DNA of 64,000 bases from Candidatus Blautia faecipullorum (GTDB lineage Bacteria > Bacillota > Clostridia > Lachnospirales > Lachnospiraceae). The notes beneath the pieces were generated by a model. That model was given only the letters and a program-made list of their open reading frames with translations. It had not been told where the DNA came from and searched no databases. The translations under genes and the position numbers were made by a program. The stretch is taken from positions 1 to 64,000 of the forward strand of contig DXEG01000020.1 of the NCBI GenBank assembly GCA_019115125.1, read 5' to 3'. How positions within the stretch are numbered: the first letter of the stretch is position 1; each line of letters starts with the position of its first letter. Positions 8,334 through 17,125 of the stretch are shown piece by piece.

Positions 8334-9014
8334 ATGCGGATTTTAATTGCTGAGGATGAAAGAGATCTGAACGCTCTTTTGAAGAGAAGACTGGAAAATC
8401 AGAAATACAGCGTGGACGCCTGCTTTGACGGGGAGGAGGCGCTGGATTATCTGGCGCTTACGGATTATGACGCCGTGATTTTAGACATAATGATGCCGAA
8501 GAAAAACGGACTGCAGGTGCTGAAATACATCAGGGCGAATAAGAAGAATACGCCGGTACTCCTTCTGACAGCCCGGGACAGCGTACAGGACAGGGTGACA
8601 GGGCTGGACGCGGGAGCGGACGATTATCTTGTGAAGCCCTTTGCCTTTGAGGAGCTCCTGGCCCGTATACGTGTGATGCTTAGAAAAAATTCAACTGCGG
8701 AAATAAAGACAAATATTTTTACGATTTCCGATCTCACCGTGGATTTCAATACCCAGAAGGTATACCGGGGCGGCCGGGAGATCAATCTTTCCAGCCGGGA
8801 GTTTTCCATCCTCAGATATTTATGCATGAACAAAGGGATCGTCCTTTCCAGAGATAAGATCGAGGAGCATATCTGGAATTACGATTATGCGGGAGGCTCC
8901 AACGTGGTGGATGTTTATATCCGTTATCTGCGGAAAAAAATCGACGAAGGTTTTTCTCCCCGGCTGATCCACACGGTGCGGGGCGCCGGATATGTCTTAA
9001 GGGAGGAGAAATGA
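8334..9014 (+). CDS. OmpR/PhoB family response regulator
   Basis: 226 aa. A receiver domain (1-~115; acidic pocket E7 D8, phospho-acceptor D51 in VILDIMMP, Lys in LVKPF) is followed by an OmpR-type winged helix (SSREFSILRYL to RGAGYVLREE). The ATG at 8334 follows GGAAAGG; longer in-frame readings enter the tRNA terminator. Its stop overlaps the kinase start (ATGA), so the two form a coupled two-component pair. Targets are unknown; the FUSC gene downstream is a plausible one. Confidence 0.93.
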   Translation: MRILIAEDERDLNALLKRRLENQKYSVDACFDGEEALDYLALTDYDAVILDIMMPKKNGLQVLKYIRANKKNTPVLLLTARDSVQDRVTGLDAGADDYLVKPFAFEELLARIRVMLRKNSTAEIKTNIFTISDLTVDFNTQKVYRGGREINLSSREFSILRYLCMNKGIVLSRDKIEEHIWNYDYAGGSNVVDVYIRYLRKKIDEGFSPRLIHTVRGAGYVLREEK

Positions 9015-10402
9015 AAAAACTGCCGTTAAAATGGAAGCTTACAATCCTTTATACAGCGTTTATGACGGTTCTGACCGTAGTGATGCTGAGCGTCCTGCTT
9101 TCCCTGAGCAGCAGCGAGATCCTTTCTTCAGTAGAACAGAAAATGGAGGAAAAGGTATTCGATGTGTCGGAGGAAATCGAATGGAGTGGGGAGCGGCTTC
9201 GGATCGATTCGGATTTTTATGAGGTGGATAATGGAATTTATCTCTCCGCCTACGATAAAAACGGGAATCTGGTCGGGGGAAGGATCCCCTATGAATTTAC
9301 GGAGGATGTTCCTCTGGAGGAGGGGCTTCACAAGCTGTCGTCAGGGGGGATCCGGTGGGATATCAGGGATGCGGTTTCCCGTATTCCCGGCTATGGAACT
9401 GTCTATGTACGGGGAATTACTTCGATCACAGACGCGGAGAGCAGCCTGAAGATCACGATCCGTCTGTCTCTCATCCTGTTTCCGCTGATGGTCGTCCTGG
9501 CGGCTGTTCTCGGGTACTTTTTTGTGCGGGGAGTATTCCGGCCGGTATCGGATATCACTGCAACCGTCCGGGAGATATATGAGAAGGAGGATCTGTCCAA
9601 AAGGATCGGCCTTACAGGTGAAAAAAATGAGATTTATGTGATGGCGGAAACCTTTGATCTGATGCTGGAAAAACTGGAGGATTCTTTTGAAAAGGAAAAA
9701 AGGTTTACCTCCGACGCTTCTCATGAGCTTCGCACGCCGGTAGCTGTGATCCTCTCCCAGTGCGAATATCTTCTGGAGGAAACGGGCATATCCGGTGAGG
9801 AGAGGGCGGCAGTGGAGGCTGTTCAGCGAAAGGCCCGCAGTATGTCGAAAATGATCTCCCAGCTTCTTTTTCTTTCCAGAGCGGATCAGAGTCGGCAGGC
9901 GGTACACAGGGAGCTTTTGGATCTGTCCCTGCTTACAGAGATGGCGGCGGAGGAGCAGGAAGAGCCCGCGGCAGAAAAGAAAATACGGATTGAGAAGGAT
10001 ATACAGGAGGGCGTTGAAGGCTATGTAGATGAGACGCTGTTTATCCGTCTGTGGATGAATCTGATCGGGAATGCTATTTCCTATGGAAGAGAGGGCGGGT
10101 GGCTGAAGGTCGGTCTCAGAGAAAAAGACGGGACTGTTCAGGGCTGCGTGGAGGACAATGGTATTGGAATAGCGAAAGACCAGCTCCCTCATATATGGGA
10201 AAGATTTTATCAGGCGGACGCTTCCCGTTCCGGAAAGGAAAACACGGGCTCCGGCTTGGGACTTCCTATGGTGAAATGGATCGTCGAGGCCCATGGAGGC
10301 GAGATTTCAGTGGAGAGCGAGCCGGGAAAAGGAACCAGCTTTCGTTTTTCCTTTCCCCTTGCTAAAGGAGAAATACCGGAGAACTCTGAACCGGGAGCTT
10401 GA
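9011..10402 (+). CDS. Sensor histidine kinase (HisKA/HATPase)
   Basis: 463 aa membrane kinase. A first membrane helix (~12-32), an extracytoplasmic sensor region and a second helix (~152-175) lead to HAMP. HisKA has H238 in SHELRTPVAVI, and the HATPase boxes are N (LWMNLIGNAISYG), G1 (DNGIGI) and G2 (GSGLGLPMVKWI). It is partner of the regulator at 8334, overlapping it by four bases. The ligand is unknown; the kinase resembles the BaeS/CusS type in layout. Confidence 0.93.
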   Translation: MKKLPLKWKLTILYTAFMTVLTVVMLSVLLSLSSSEILSSVEQKMEEKVFDVSEEIEWSGERLRIDSDFYEVDNGIYLSAYDKNGNLVGGRIPYEFTEDVPLEEGLHKLSSGGIRWDIRDAVSRIPGYGTVYVRGITSITDAESSLKITIRLSLILFPLMVVLAAVLGYFFVRGVFRPVSDITATVREIYEKEDLSKRIGLTGEKNEIYVMAETFDLMLEKLEDSFEKEKRFTSDASHELRTPVAVILSQCEYLLEETGISGEERAAVEAVQRKARSMSKMISQLLFLSRADQSRQAVHRELLDLSLLTEMAAEEQEEPAAEKKIRIEKDIQEGVEGYVDETLFIRLWMNLIGNAISYGREGGWLKVGLREKDGTVQGCVEDNGIGIAKDQLPHIWERFYQADASRSGKENTGSGLGLPMVKWIVEAHGGEISVESEPGKGTSFRFSFPLAKGEIPENSEPGA

Positions 10403-10498
10403 ACCGTCCGGCGGGAATACTGTGGTTTGAGACATATATGTTCTGTACAGAGAGGATCAGAACGCTGAAAATGAAAAGGGCGAGAGGGGAGTAAAGTT

Positions 10499-12493
10499 TT
10501 GGAAGCGAATGAAATGACGGCAAAGGTACGGAAGCAGGCAGAATATATCCGTGATAAATTTATACAGGCTCTTCCGGTGATCGTGTTTTTTCTGGCCATG
10601 TTTTATGCTGTGCTGCTGCTTTTTGGGACGCAGTATGTGATGGTGGTTTCTCTTGCGACGCTGTATTTTCAGGTGAATTATAAGAAATTTCACACAGCTT
10701 CCTCTTTGCTGCTCCTTTTGGGGCAGCAGCTATGTCTTCTTGTTCTGGCTTTTGCGGCTACCTGGAATATTCCCCTCTGTCTTATTCTGAATCTGGTGGT
10801 TCCGTTCTGGCTGATCTTTTCAAAATCCTCCCCATTCAATCTGCTGGGCTATTTTTCCTGTCTGATGACCTTTACATTTCTGCAGTTGATGCCGGTGGAC
10901 TGGAAGGGATTTTTTATACAGCTTGAGGCGATGCTTTTTTGCTGTGTGTTTGTCTTTATTGCCGTTTTCTTTTTTTCAAAATCTGGAAAGGTATCCGGGG
11001 ATTCCCACGCGGAGCAGAGGAGTATGGAGATTCTCGGCGGCGCTCTGGAGAAGATTGCCCGGGGAGAGAAGATACCGGAAAACTCAGAAAAGCTGGAGGA
11101 GCTGTTCCGGCTTCAGCGCGTCTTATACCAGGAAGCGTATCAGAAGCGCGGGAGAAAGCATGTGGTGACCTCCGAGGGGAAGAGAAAATATATGTTTGCG
11201 GTTCTGATGCAGCGAACCATCTATTTTGTCACCAACCAGGGCCAGATACTCAGTCCCAAGGACGACAGGGCCAGACAGCTTGCGCTGGAGCTTTCTTTTT
11301 ATATGAGGAGGGCGTCGGAATGTGATTTTATGAACGAGCCCTCCGGACAGCTTGGACGGGCGGGGCGTAGGATCCTGAAAAAGGCAGAGAAGGAAAAAGA
11401 CGATTTTTACCGGTCTGTGGCTGATTTTATGCGGCTTTTTCTGTTTATCCTCTATCAGGCGGGAAGAGATGACCGCGTGTTTTTTAACGAACAGTGGGAC
11501 ATGCCTGTGAAGCACAAATTTAAGGACCGCGTGCTGTACCGCATGAAGCCGGATACCTTTGAGATGCGGTTCGCGCTGAGGATGAGTCTTCTGCTGATGA
11601 CGGGCATGGCTTTTAATCTTCTTTTCGACGAAGGACATTCCTATTGGTTTGTGATGAACGGCTTTCTTCTTCTGCGTCCCATGTATGAAGAAAGCAGATA
11701 CCGTATGAGGACCCGTTTCCTGGGGACGGCGGCAGGTTGTCTGATCATAACATTTCTGGTTCCTCTGTTTCCCGGAACAACGGCACATTTCATTTTTGCC
11801 AGTATCATGGTGGCCTGTATGTACACAGCGGTTCCCGGGACCGTGATCCATGCGCTCTTCGTCACCTGCTACGCCCTCACAATGACCACCATGGCTATGG
11901 GAAGCGGTGAGGCGGCGGTTCTGAGGCTGCTGTATGTGATTGGAGCGGTTCTCTTTGTTCTGGTGATCAACCGTTTCTTCTTCCCCACCAGCATGGGAAG
12001 CCAGTTCCGGTATAACCTTCAGATGCTGTTTCACATGCATCATATGTATCTGCGTATTCTGGAGGGCTGTCTGACCAGGCCGCTGGATTACTGGCGGATC
12101 TGCGACGCCCAGCTTCAGTATCACATGGTGCACGCCCAGATCAAGGCGGATATACCAAAGGTGGCGCCAAAAGAGGAGGACAGCTACCTGAATGTGCTGG
12201 GGATCACCTGGCGGATGGCTTCGGAGATCCAGCAGATGATTTTCCAGGTTTCCCACAAAAAAAGAAATTCTGAGGCCCGCGGCATAATGGAGCGTTATAT
12301 TTATTATACAGACTATGTGCTGAATCAGATCCAGGAAATGCTGCATCTGAGAAAGGAAAAGAGACTGAAAAGCATAGAGGGAATGCAGTATCAGAGATTT
12401 ATAGACGGCGAGCCTCAGCTTTCCGGACTGATGACCCGCTATGCGAGAAATCTTTCCAGACTCTATGTGCTGGTGGCCAGACGGTACCGGTGA
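10499..12493 (+). CDS. FUSC family membrane protein
   Basis: 664 aa protein with the FUSC family layout: an N-terminal bundle of about six membrane helices (~25-175), a charged cytosolic part, and a second bundle (~360-480) containing the family-like GTAAGCLIITFLVPLFP segment. Family members (aromatic acid or fusaric acid exporters, YccS-like) are linked to efflux or envelope stress. The start is TTG 10499, eight bases after AGAGGGGA; an ATG at 10514 is the alternative. It lies 96 bases after the two-component kinase and may be its target. The substrate is unknown. Confidence 0.8.
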   Translation: MEANEMTAKVRKQAEYIRDKFIQALPVIVFFLAMFYAVLLLFGTQYVMVVSLATLYFQVNYKKFHTASSLLLLLGQQLCLLVLAFAATWNIPLCLILNLVVPFWLIFSKSSPFNLLGYFSCLMTFTFLQLMPVDWKGFFIQLEAMLFCCVFVFIAVFFFSKSGKVSGDSHAEQRSMEILGGALEKIARGEKIPENSEKLEELFRLQRVLYQEAYQKRGRKHVVTSEGKRKYMFAVLMQRTIYFVTNQGQILSPKDDRARQLALELSFYMRRASECDFMNEPSGQLGRAGRRILKKAEKEKDDFYRSVADFMRLFLFILYQAGRDDRVFFNEQWDMPVKHKFKDRVLYRMKPDTFEMRFALRMSLLLMTGMAFNLLFDEGHSYWFVMNGFLLLRPMYEESRYRMRTRFLGTAAGCLIITFLVPLFPGTTAHFIFASIMVACMYTAVPGTVIHALFVTCYALTMTTMAMGSGEAAVLRLLYVIGAVLFVLVINRFFFPTSMGSQFRYNLQMLFHMHHMYLRILEGCLTRPLDYWRICDAQLQYHMVHAQIKADIPKVAPKEEDSYLNVLGITWRMASEIQQMIFQVSHKKRNSEARGIMERYIYYTDYVLNQIQEMLHLRKEKRLKSIEGMQYQRFIDGEPQLSGLMTRYARNLSRLYVLVARRYR

Positions 12494-12531
12494 AAAAAAG
12501 GGAAAGCACGGCGGAATAGTGTTAAAAACAG

Positions 12532-12571
12532 ATAAGATAGTGGTAGAATCTTTTGGGTTTCTATCTTATAA
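12532..12571. promoter_or_regulatory. 9-bp inverted repeat with a -10-like box before the acetyltransferase
   Basis: ATAAGATAG (12532-12540) and CTATCTTAT (12561-12569) are perfect inverted copies 20 bases apart. TATAAT (12566-12571) overlaps the right arm. No good -35 box is seen at the expected distance. The repeat could be an operator or an mRNA hairpin. Confidence 0.4.
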
Positions 12572-12601
12572 TCTTGGAAGGAAACCGTACAGGAGGTTAT
12601 T

Positions 12602-13225
12602 ATGGACAACAGAAGAAGAAGAGACAGCGGAATGGCGTACTTTGCGGATGAATCGGTGACGGCGGAGATGGTCACAGCAAAAAAAGCTGTCCGTAAATAT
12701 AATGAATGTATGCCCTTTGACGTGGAACAGGGGGTGAAATATCTGAACGAGGCCGGGATCCGGCATAAGGGAAGCGTATATTTTGAGCCTCCCTTTCACT
12801 GTGAGTATGGAAGCCATATAGAGATCGGAGAGGGCTTTTACGCGAATACCGGATGTGTGATGCTGGATGTAGGCAGGATCACTATAGGAGACAATGTTCT
12901 TTTCGGGCCGAATGTATCTCTCTATACGGCAGGACATCCCATCCATCCGGAGAGCCGGAAGTCCGGTTATGAATATGGAATTCCTATTAAGATAGGAGAT
13001 AATGTCTGGATCGGGGGAAGCTGCGTGATCCTTCCCGGCGTGACCATCGGAAATAATGTGGTGATTGGGGCCGGCAGCGTCGTTACAAAGGATATCCCGG
13101 ACAATGTCTGCGCCGCGGGGAATCCCTGCAGAGTGATCAGGGAGATCACGGAGGAGGACAGACTGTACTATTATAAAGACAGAAAATTTGACGACGAGGT
13201 CTGGGAAAAGATTAATCGCTTATGA
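12602..13225 (+). CDS. Maltose/galactoside O-acetyltransferase family (hexapeptide repeat)
   Basis: 207 aa left-handed beta-helix acetyltransferase of the Maa/LacA/NodL type, transferring acetyl from acetyl-CoA to a sugar hydroxyl. An N-terminal Mac domain precedes hexapeptide repeats (IGDNVLFGPNVSLYTAGHP, where the His is the catalytic one in homologues; IGDNVWIGGSCVILPGVTIG). The ATG at 12602 follows CAGGAGGT. The next gene is 22 bases away, so co-transcription is likely. The sugar acceptor is unknown. Confidence 0.9.
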   Translation: MDNRRRRDSGMAYFADESVTAEMVTAKKAVRKYNECMPFDVEQGVKYLNEAGIRHKGSVYFEPPFHCEYGSHIEIGEGFYANTGCVMLDVGRITIGDNVLFGPNVSLYTAGHPIHPESRKSGYEYGIPIKIGDNVWIGGSCVILPGVTIGNNVVIGAGSVVTKDIPDNVCAAGNPCRVIREITEEDRLYYYKDRKFDDEVWEKINRL

Positions 13226-13247
13226 TTGCCTGTATTGGAGGACAGAA

Positions 13248-13895
13248 ATGGCGAAAAAGAAATTTTACGCGGTAAGAAAAGGAAGAGCCACGGGAATTTT
13301 TGACACCTGGGAGGAATGTAAGAACTCCGTAGGGGGATTTTCCGGGGCGGAATATAAAAGCTTTCCCACGGAAGCAGAGGCCCGGGCCTATCTTGAGGGG
13401 GACCGGATGCAGGTAAGTCCGGAGGAGAGAGAGGAGATCCTTGACAGCGGTCTGATCGCCTATGTGGACGGAAGCTTTGATCCTGCTCTGGGAAAATATG
13501 CCTTTGGCTGCATACTGATCACGCCGGAGGGAGAAGAGATCCGACGGTCAGGAAACGGAAGTGACCCGGAGGCTGTGGCGATCCGCAATGTGGCCGGAGA
13601 AATGCTGGGAGCCATGCACGCGGTGCGCTGGGCGGAGAGAAACGGCTATGATTCTCTGGTGATCTTTTATGATTATGAAGGGATTGAGAAATGGGCTACA
13701 GGAGCCTGGAGCGCAAAGAACAGCCTCACGCAGAAATATGCCGGTTTTATGAAGGGTAGCAGCCGGAAGGTCCGCGTTGTTTTTCAGAAGGTAAAGGCCC
13801 ATTCCGGGGATTATTATAACGAGCAGGTGGATAAGCTGGCCCGGGGCGCGCTGAGGGATGGGGAAAACGGCGGCGCCGGAGAAGAGAGGATATAA
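13248..13895 (+). CDS. Viroplasmin-RNase HI fusion protein
   Basis: 215 aa. An N-terminal caulimovirus-viroplasmin/RNase H N-domain (KFYAVRKGRATGIFDTWEEC, residues ~4-45) binds RNA-DNA hybrid in known members. A type I RNase H domain (~68-205) follows. Acidic active-site candidates are D74 in YVDGS, E in GEMLGA, D in YDYEG and D in QVDKLA. It removes RNA from RNA-DNA hybrids. The ATG at 13248 follows GGAGG; an upstream in-frame ATG lies inside the acetyltransferase gene. Confidence 0.9.
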   Translation: MAKKKFYAVRKGRATGIFDTWEECKNSVGGFSGAEYKSFPTEAEARAYLEGDRMQVSPEEREEILDSGLIAYVDGSFDPALGKYAFGCILITPEGEEIRRSGNGSDPEAVAIRNVAGEMLGAMHAVRWAERNGYDSLVIFYDYEGIEKWATGAWSAKNSLTQKYAGFMKGSSRKVRVVFQKVKAHSGDYYNEQVDKLARGALRDGENGGAGEERI

Positions 13896-13909
13896 AGGGA
13901 TAAGAAGGT

Positions 13910-14809
13910 ATGGAGCTTCAGCATGAATTGATCATTCCAAATGAAGGACTGCCCTTCAAACTGTTTTTATTTGAAGGATACAACGGAAATTATGCCAGAG
14001 AAAAGCACTGGCATACCTCAATAGAGATTTTTGCCGTAATGGAGGGGTCTCTTACTTTTTTCCTGAATGAGGAAAAATATCTTCTCACGGCAGGGAAGTT
14101 CCTGATCATTAATTCCAATGAGATCCATTCTATAAACGCTCTGGAGAAAAACAGGACGGCAGTGCTCCAGATCCCCTTGAAGCAGTTTGAGGAGTATTTT
14201 ACCGCGGAGAGATTTATCCGTTTTTCCCGGCCGGAGTCGGCGGACACGGATAGACGGCGGGGACGCAATCAGGAGCTGGCCGCTCTGATGCAGCAGATTT
14301 TTCAGATTTATGAGGAAAAGAAAGAAGGATACGGATTTAAAACAAGGGCATTGTTTTATGAAATATTGTATCTGCTTGTGACGGAATACAGAGAGACGGA
14401 GGTTCATGAGAGGGAGCTCAGGCACAGCAGGCGGCTGGCCGTGCTGTCCAGAATTACCACCTATATGCGGGAGCATTATCAGGAGGATCTGAAGCTGTCC
14501 CAGGTGGCGGCGGCATTTGGCTATTCGCCGGAGTATTTGTCACGAATGTTCCGAAAATATATAAAAGTCAATTTTAAGACATATCTTCAGGATATCCGCA
14601 TGGCCTACGCCTACCGGGAGCTGATGCATACGGATAAAACCGTCAGCCAGATCGCCCTGGATCACGGATTTTGCGGAAGTCGCGGATTTTCCCGTGAGTT
14701 CCAAAAAAGATACGGGCAGCTCCCAAGTGAGATACGGAAGCGGCAGAAGCAGATTGGGAAAATCGGCGGAGAGGGAAAAGGACAGGCGGAGGAAAACGAG
14801 CCGTCCTGA
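13910..14809 (+). CDS. AraC family regulator with cupin sensor
   Basis: 299 aa. An N-terminal AraC-type cupin (EKHWHTSIEIFAVMEGSLTF) is followed by two C-terminal helix-turn-helix units (LSQVAAAFGYSPEYLSRMFRKYI; VSQIALDHGFCGSRGFSREFQKRYG). It lies directly upstream and in the same direction as the DUF4867/isomerase/kinase cluster, from which it is separated by a terminator-like hairpin. It is probably the sugar-responsive activator of that cluster; the inducer is unknown. Confidence 0.88.
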   Translation: MELQHELIIPNEGLPFKLFLFEGYNGNYAREKHWHTSIEIFAVMEGSLTFFLNEEKYLLTAGKFLIINSNEIHSINALEKNRTAVLQIPLKQFEEYFTAERFIRFSRPESADTDRRRGRNQELAALMQQIFQIYEEKKEGYGFKTRALFYEILYLLVTEYRETEVHERELRHSRRLAVLSRITTYMREHYQEDLKLSQVAAAFGYSPEYLSRMFRKYIKVNFKTYLQDIRMAYAYRELMHTDKTVSQIALDHGFCGSRGFSREFQKRYGQLPSEIRKRQKQIGKIGGEGKGQAEENEPS

Positions 14810-14849
14810 TATTTACACTTGTTCTTTAGATAAAATGTCAAAAAAGTGC

Positions 14850-14855
14850 TATGAT
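14850..14855 (+). promoter_or_regulatory. Possible extended -10 box before the sugar module
   Basis: TGC-TATGAT is an extended -10 motif, but no clear -35 box lies upstream, which would fit an activator-dependent (AraC) promoter. The terminator-like hairpin at 14876-14907 lies just downstream, so it would fall in the leader. Confidence 0.4.
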
Positions 14856-14875
14856 TTAGACAAGAAAAATGGCGA

Positions 14876-14907
14876 AAAGCATACCGCGGTGTGGTATGCT
14901 TTTTTTA
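14876..14907 (+). terminator. Strong hairpin with T-run between AraC and the sugar module
   Basis: GCATACC (14879-14885) pairs with GGTATGC (14893-14899) and is followed by TTTTTTT. It either ends the AraC transcript or, if the promoter at 14850 is used, acts as an attenuator in the DUF4867 leader. Confidence 0.8.
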
Positions 14908-14929
14908 CGTTATATAAGGAGGTATTGGG

Positions 14930-15547
14930 ATGAAGATTCAGAATGTAGCGGACGCCTCTTTCCGTAAATATGGAAAGGTGTTAAAGGGGTATGATTTCAG
15001 CGGGCTGCTCAGAGAAATGAAGCACACTCCGGTTCCGGAGGACGTGATCTATGTTCCCTCTGTGGAGGAGCTGGAAGCGCTGGAAGTGGAAAAGACTTTG
15101 AGAAACAAGGCTTTCGGAGGACTGCCGATCCAGATCGGCTACTGCAACGGCCATAACAAAAAACTGAATGCGGTAGAGTATCACCGCAGCTCTGAAATCA
15201 ATGTGGCGGTGACAGATCTAGTACTTCTGCTGGGCTGTCAGCAGGACATTGAAGAGGACTTTACATATGACACTTCGAAGATCGAAGCCTTTCTTGTTCC
15301 TGCGGGAACAGCCATCGAGGTGTACGCCACCACTCTTCATTACGCGCCCTGCCATGTGAACGACGGCGGGTTCCAGTGCGTCGTAGTGCTGCCGGCAGGT
15401 ACGAACACGGATCTTACCTTTGAGACGGACAAGACAGGAGAGGACAGCCTGATGACGGCAAAAAACAAATGGCTGATCGCCCATGAGGAGGCCGGCATTG
15501 AGGGCGCGTTTTCCGGGCTTCGGGGAGCCAACCTCACTATAGATTAA
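14930..15547 (+). CDS. DUF4867 family protein of a sugar cluster
   Basis: 205 aa soluble protein that I recognise as DUF4867, a family seen beside L-fucose-type isomerases and xylulokinases in Lachnospiraceae. Sequence highlights are an EYHRSSEINVAVTDLVLLLG stretch, an ethanolamine-ammonia or cupin-like HYAPCHVNDGGFQCVVVLPAG section and no signal peptide. TAAGGAGG lies just before the ATG at 14930. The biochemical role is not known; an epimerase, mutarotase or lyase acting on the same sugar is a reasonable guess from context. Confidence 0.75.
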   Translation: MKIQNVADASFRKYGKVLKGYDFSGLLREMKHTPVPEDVIYVPSVEELEALEVEKTLRNKAFGGLPIQIGYCNGHNKKLNAVEYHRSSEINVAVTDLVLLLGCQQDIEEDFTYDTSKIEAFLVPAGTAIEVYATTLHYAPCHVNDGGFQCVVVLPAGTNTDLTFETDKTGEDSLMTAKNKWLIAHEEAGIEGAFSGLRGANLTID

Positions 15548-15613
15548 CAGCAGCAGGGACAAAGCATAAAAAGAAACCAGAAAATTTCATATATAATAAA
15601 AAGGAGAAAACAC

Positions 15614-17098
15614 ATGAATAACAAACCAGAAATCAAAATCGGAATTGTCGCAGTGAGCAGAGACTGTTTCCCGGAAAGCCTTTCCGTAAACAGAAGAAAA
15701 GCCCTGGTGGACGCTTACACAAAAAAATACGGCGCGGACGACATTTATGAATGTCCGGTCTGCATCGTAGAGAGCGAGATCCACATGGTACAGGCTCTTG
15801 AGGATGTAAAAAACGCCGGATGCAATGCCCTTGTGGTTTACCTTGGAAACTTTGGACCGGAAATTTCTGAAACCCTTCTTGCTAAGCACTTTGAAGGACC
15901 GAAAATGTTTATCGCGGCAGCGGAAGAATCCGGCGACAATCTGGTGCAGGGAAGAGGCGACGCATACTGCGGTATGCTGAACGCAAGCTACAATCTGCAG
16001 CTCCGCAATGTGAAGGCGTATATTCCCGAGTATCCGGTAGGAAACGCGGAAGAATGTGCCGATATGATCCATGACTTTGTTCCCATCGCAAAGGCCGTTT
16101 ACGCGCTGAACAATCTGAAGATCATCAGCTTCGGCCCCCGTCCGCTGAACTTCCTGGCATGCAACGCGCCTATCAAGCAGCTTTACAACATCGGTGTGGA
16201 GATCGAGGAGAATTCTGAGCTTGATCTTTTTGAAGCCTTCAATAAACATGCCGGGGATGAAAGAATTCCGGCTGTTGTAAAAGAAATGGAAGAAGAGCTG
16301 GGCGCCGGCAATAAGAAACCGGAAATCCTCAGCAAACTGGCTCAGTATGAGCTGACCTTAAAGGACTGGGTGGAGGAGCACAGAGGATACCGCAAATATG
16401 TGGCTCTTACCGGAAAATGCTGGCCTGCGTTCCAGACTCAGTTCGGCTTCGTTCCCTGCTATGTGAACAGCCGCCTTACCGCTCAGGGTATTCCGGTATC
16501 CTGCGAGGTGGATATCTACGGAACCCTCAGTGAATTTATCGGAACCGTAGTCAGCGACGACATCGTAACTCTCCTGGATATCAATAACTCTGTGCCGAAC
16601 GATATGTATGACGAGGATATCAAGGGCAAATACAATTATACGCAGAAGGATACCTTCATGGGCTTCCACTGCGGAAACACAGCTTCCAGCAAGCTGACCT
16701 CCTGTGAGATGAAGTATCAGATGATCATGGCGAGAACTCTTCCGGAGGAAGTTACCCAGGGTACCCTGGAGGGCGACATTGTTCCCGGAGATATCACCTT
16801 CTTCCGCCTCCAGAGCACCGCGGACAGCAAGCTGCGCGCATACATCGCTCACGGCGAGGTACTTCCGGTAGCGACCCGTTCCTTTGGTTCCATCGGAGTA
16901 TTCGCGATCCCGGAAATGGGAAGATTCTACCGTCATGTGCTGATCGAGGGCGGATTCCCCCATCACGGAGCAGTCGCTTTCGGACACTGGGGCAAGGCTC
17001 TGTTCGAGGTATTCAAATATATCGGCGTACCGGTAGACGAGATTGGCTATAATCAGCCGGCAGGCGTAAGATATCCCACCGAGAATCCCTGGGGATGA
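15614..17098 (+). CDS. L-fucose/L-arabinose isomerase family protein
   Basis: 494 aa cytosolic aldose-ketose isomerase of the FucI/AraA superfamily. The N-terminal Rossmann-like domains (IGIVAVSRDCFPESL; ALVVYLGNFGPE) and the C-terminal isomerase domain (FHCGNTASSKL; GGFPHHGAVAFGHWGKALF) are complete. It is shorter than FucI (~590) and near AraA length but clearly divergent from both, so the substrate is uncertain. It sits between DUF4867 and a xylulokinase, suggesting it makes a ketose that the kinase phosphorylates. Confidence 0.85.
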   Translation: MNNKPEIKIGIVAVSRDCFPESLSVNRRKALVDAYTKKYGADDIYECPVCIVESEIHMVQALEDVKNAGCNALVVYLGNFGPEISETLLAKHFEGPKMFIAAAEESGDNLVQGRGDAYCGMLNASYNLQLRNVKAYIPEYPVGNAEECADMIHDFVPIAKAVYALNNLKIISFGPRPLNFLACNAPIKQLYNIGVEIEENSELDLFEAFNKHAGDERIPAVVKEMEEELGAGNKKPEILSKLAQYELTLKDWVEEHRGYRKYVALTGKCWPAFQTQFGFVPCYVNSRLTAQGIPVSCEVDIYGTLSEFIGTVVSDDIVTLLDINNSVPNDMYDEDIKGKYNYTQKDTFMGFHCGNTASSKLTSCEMKYQMIMARTLPEEVTQGTLEGDIVPGDITFFRLQSTADSKLRAYIAHGEVLPVATRSFGSIGVFAIPEMGRFYRHVLIEGGFPHHGAVAFGHWGKALFEVFKYIGVPVDEIGYNQPAGVRYPTENPWG

Positions 17099-17125
17099 TC
17101 TCTGAAATATTGAATGGAGAAAACT

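Noticed and set aside
11123-12346. 407-codon reverse frame inside the FUSC gene
   Set aside because: Antisense shadow; His- and Gln-rich translation typical of a reversed membrane protein gene.
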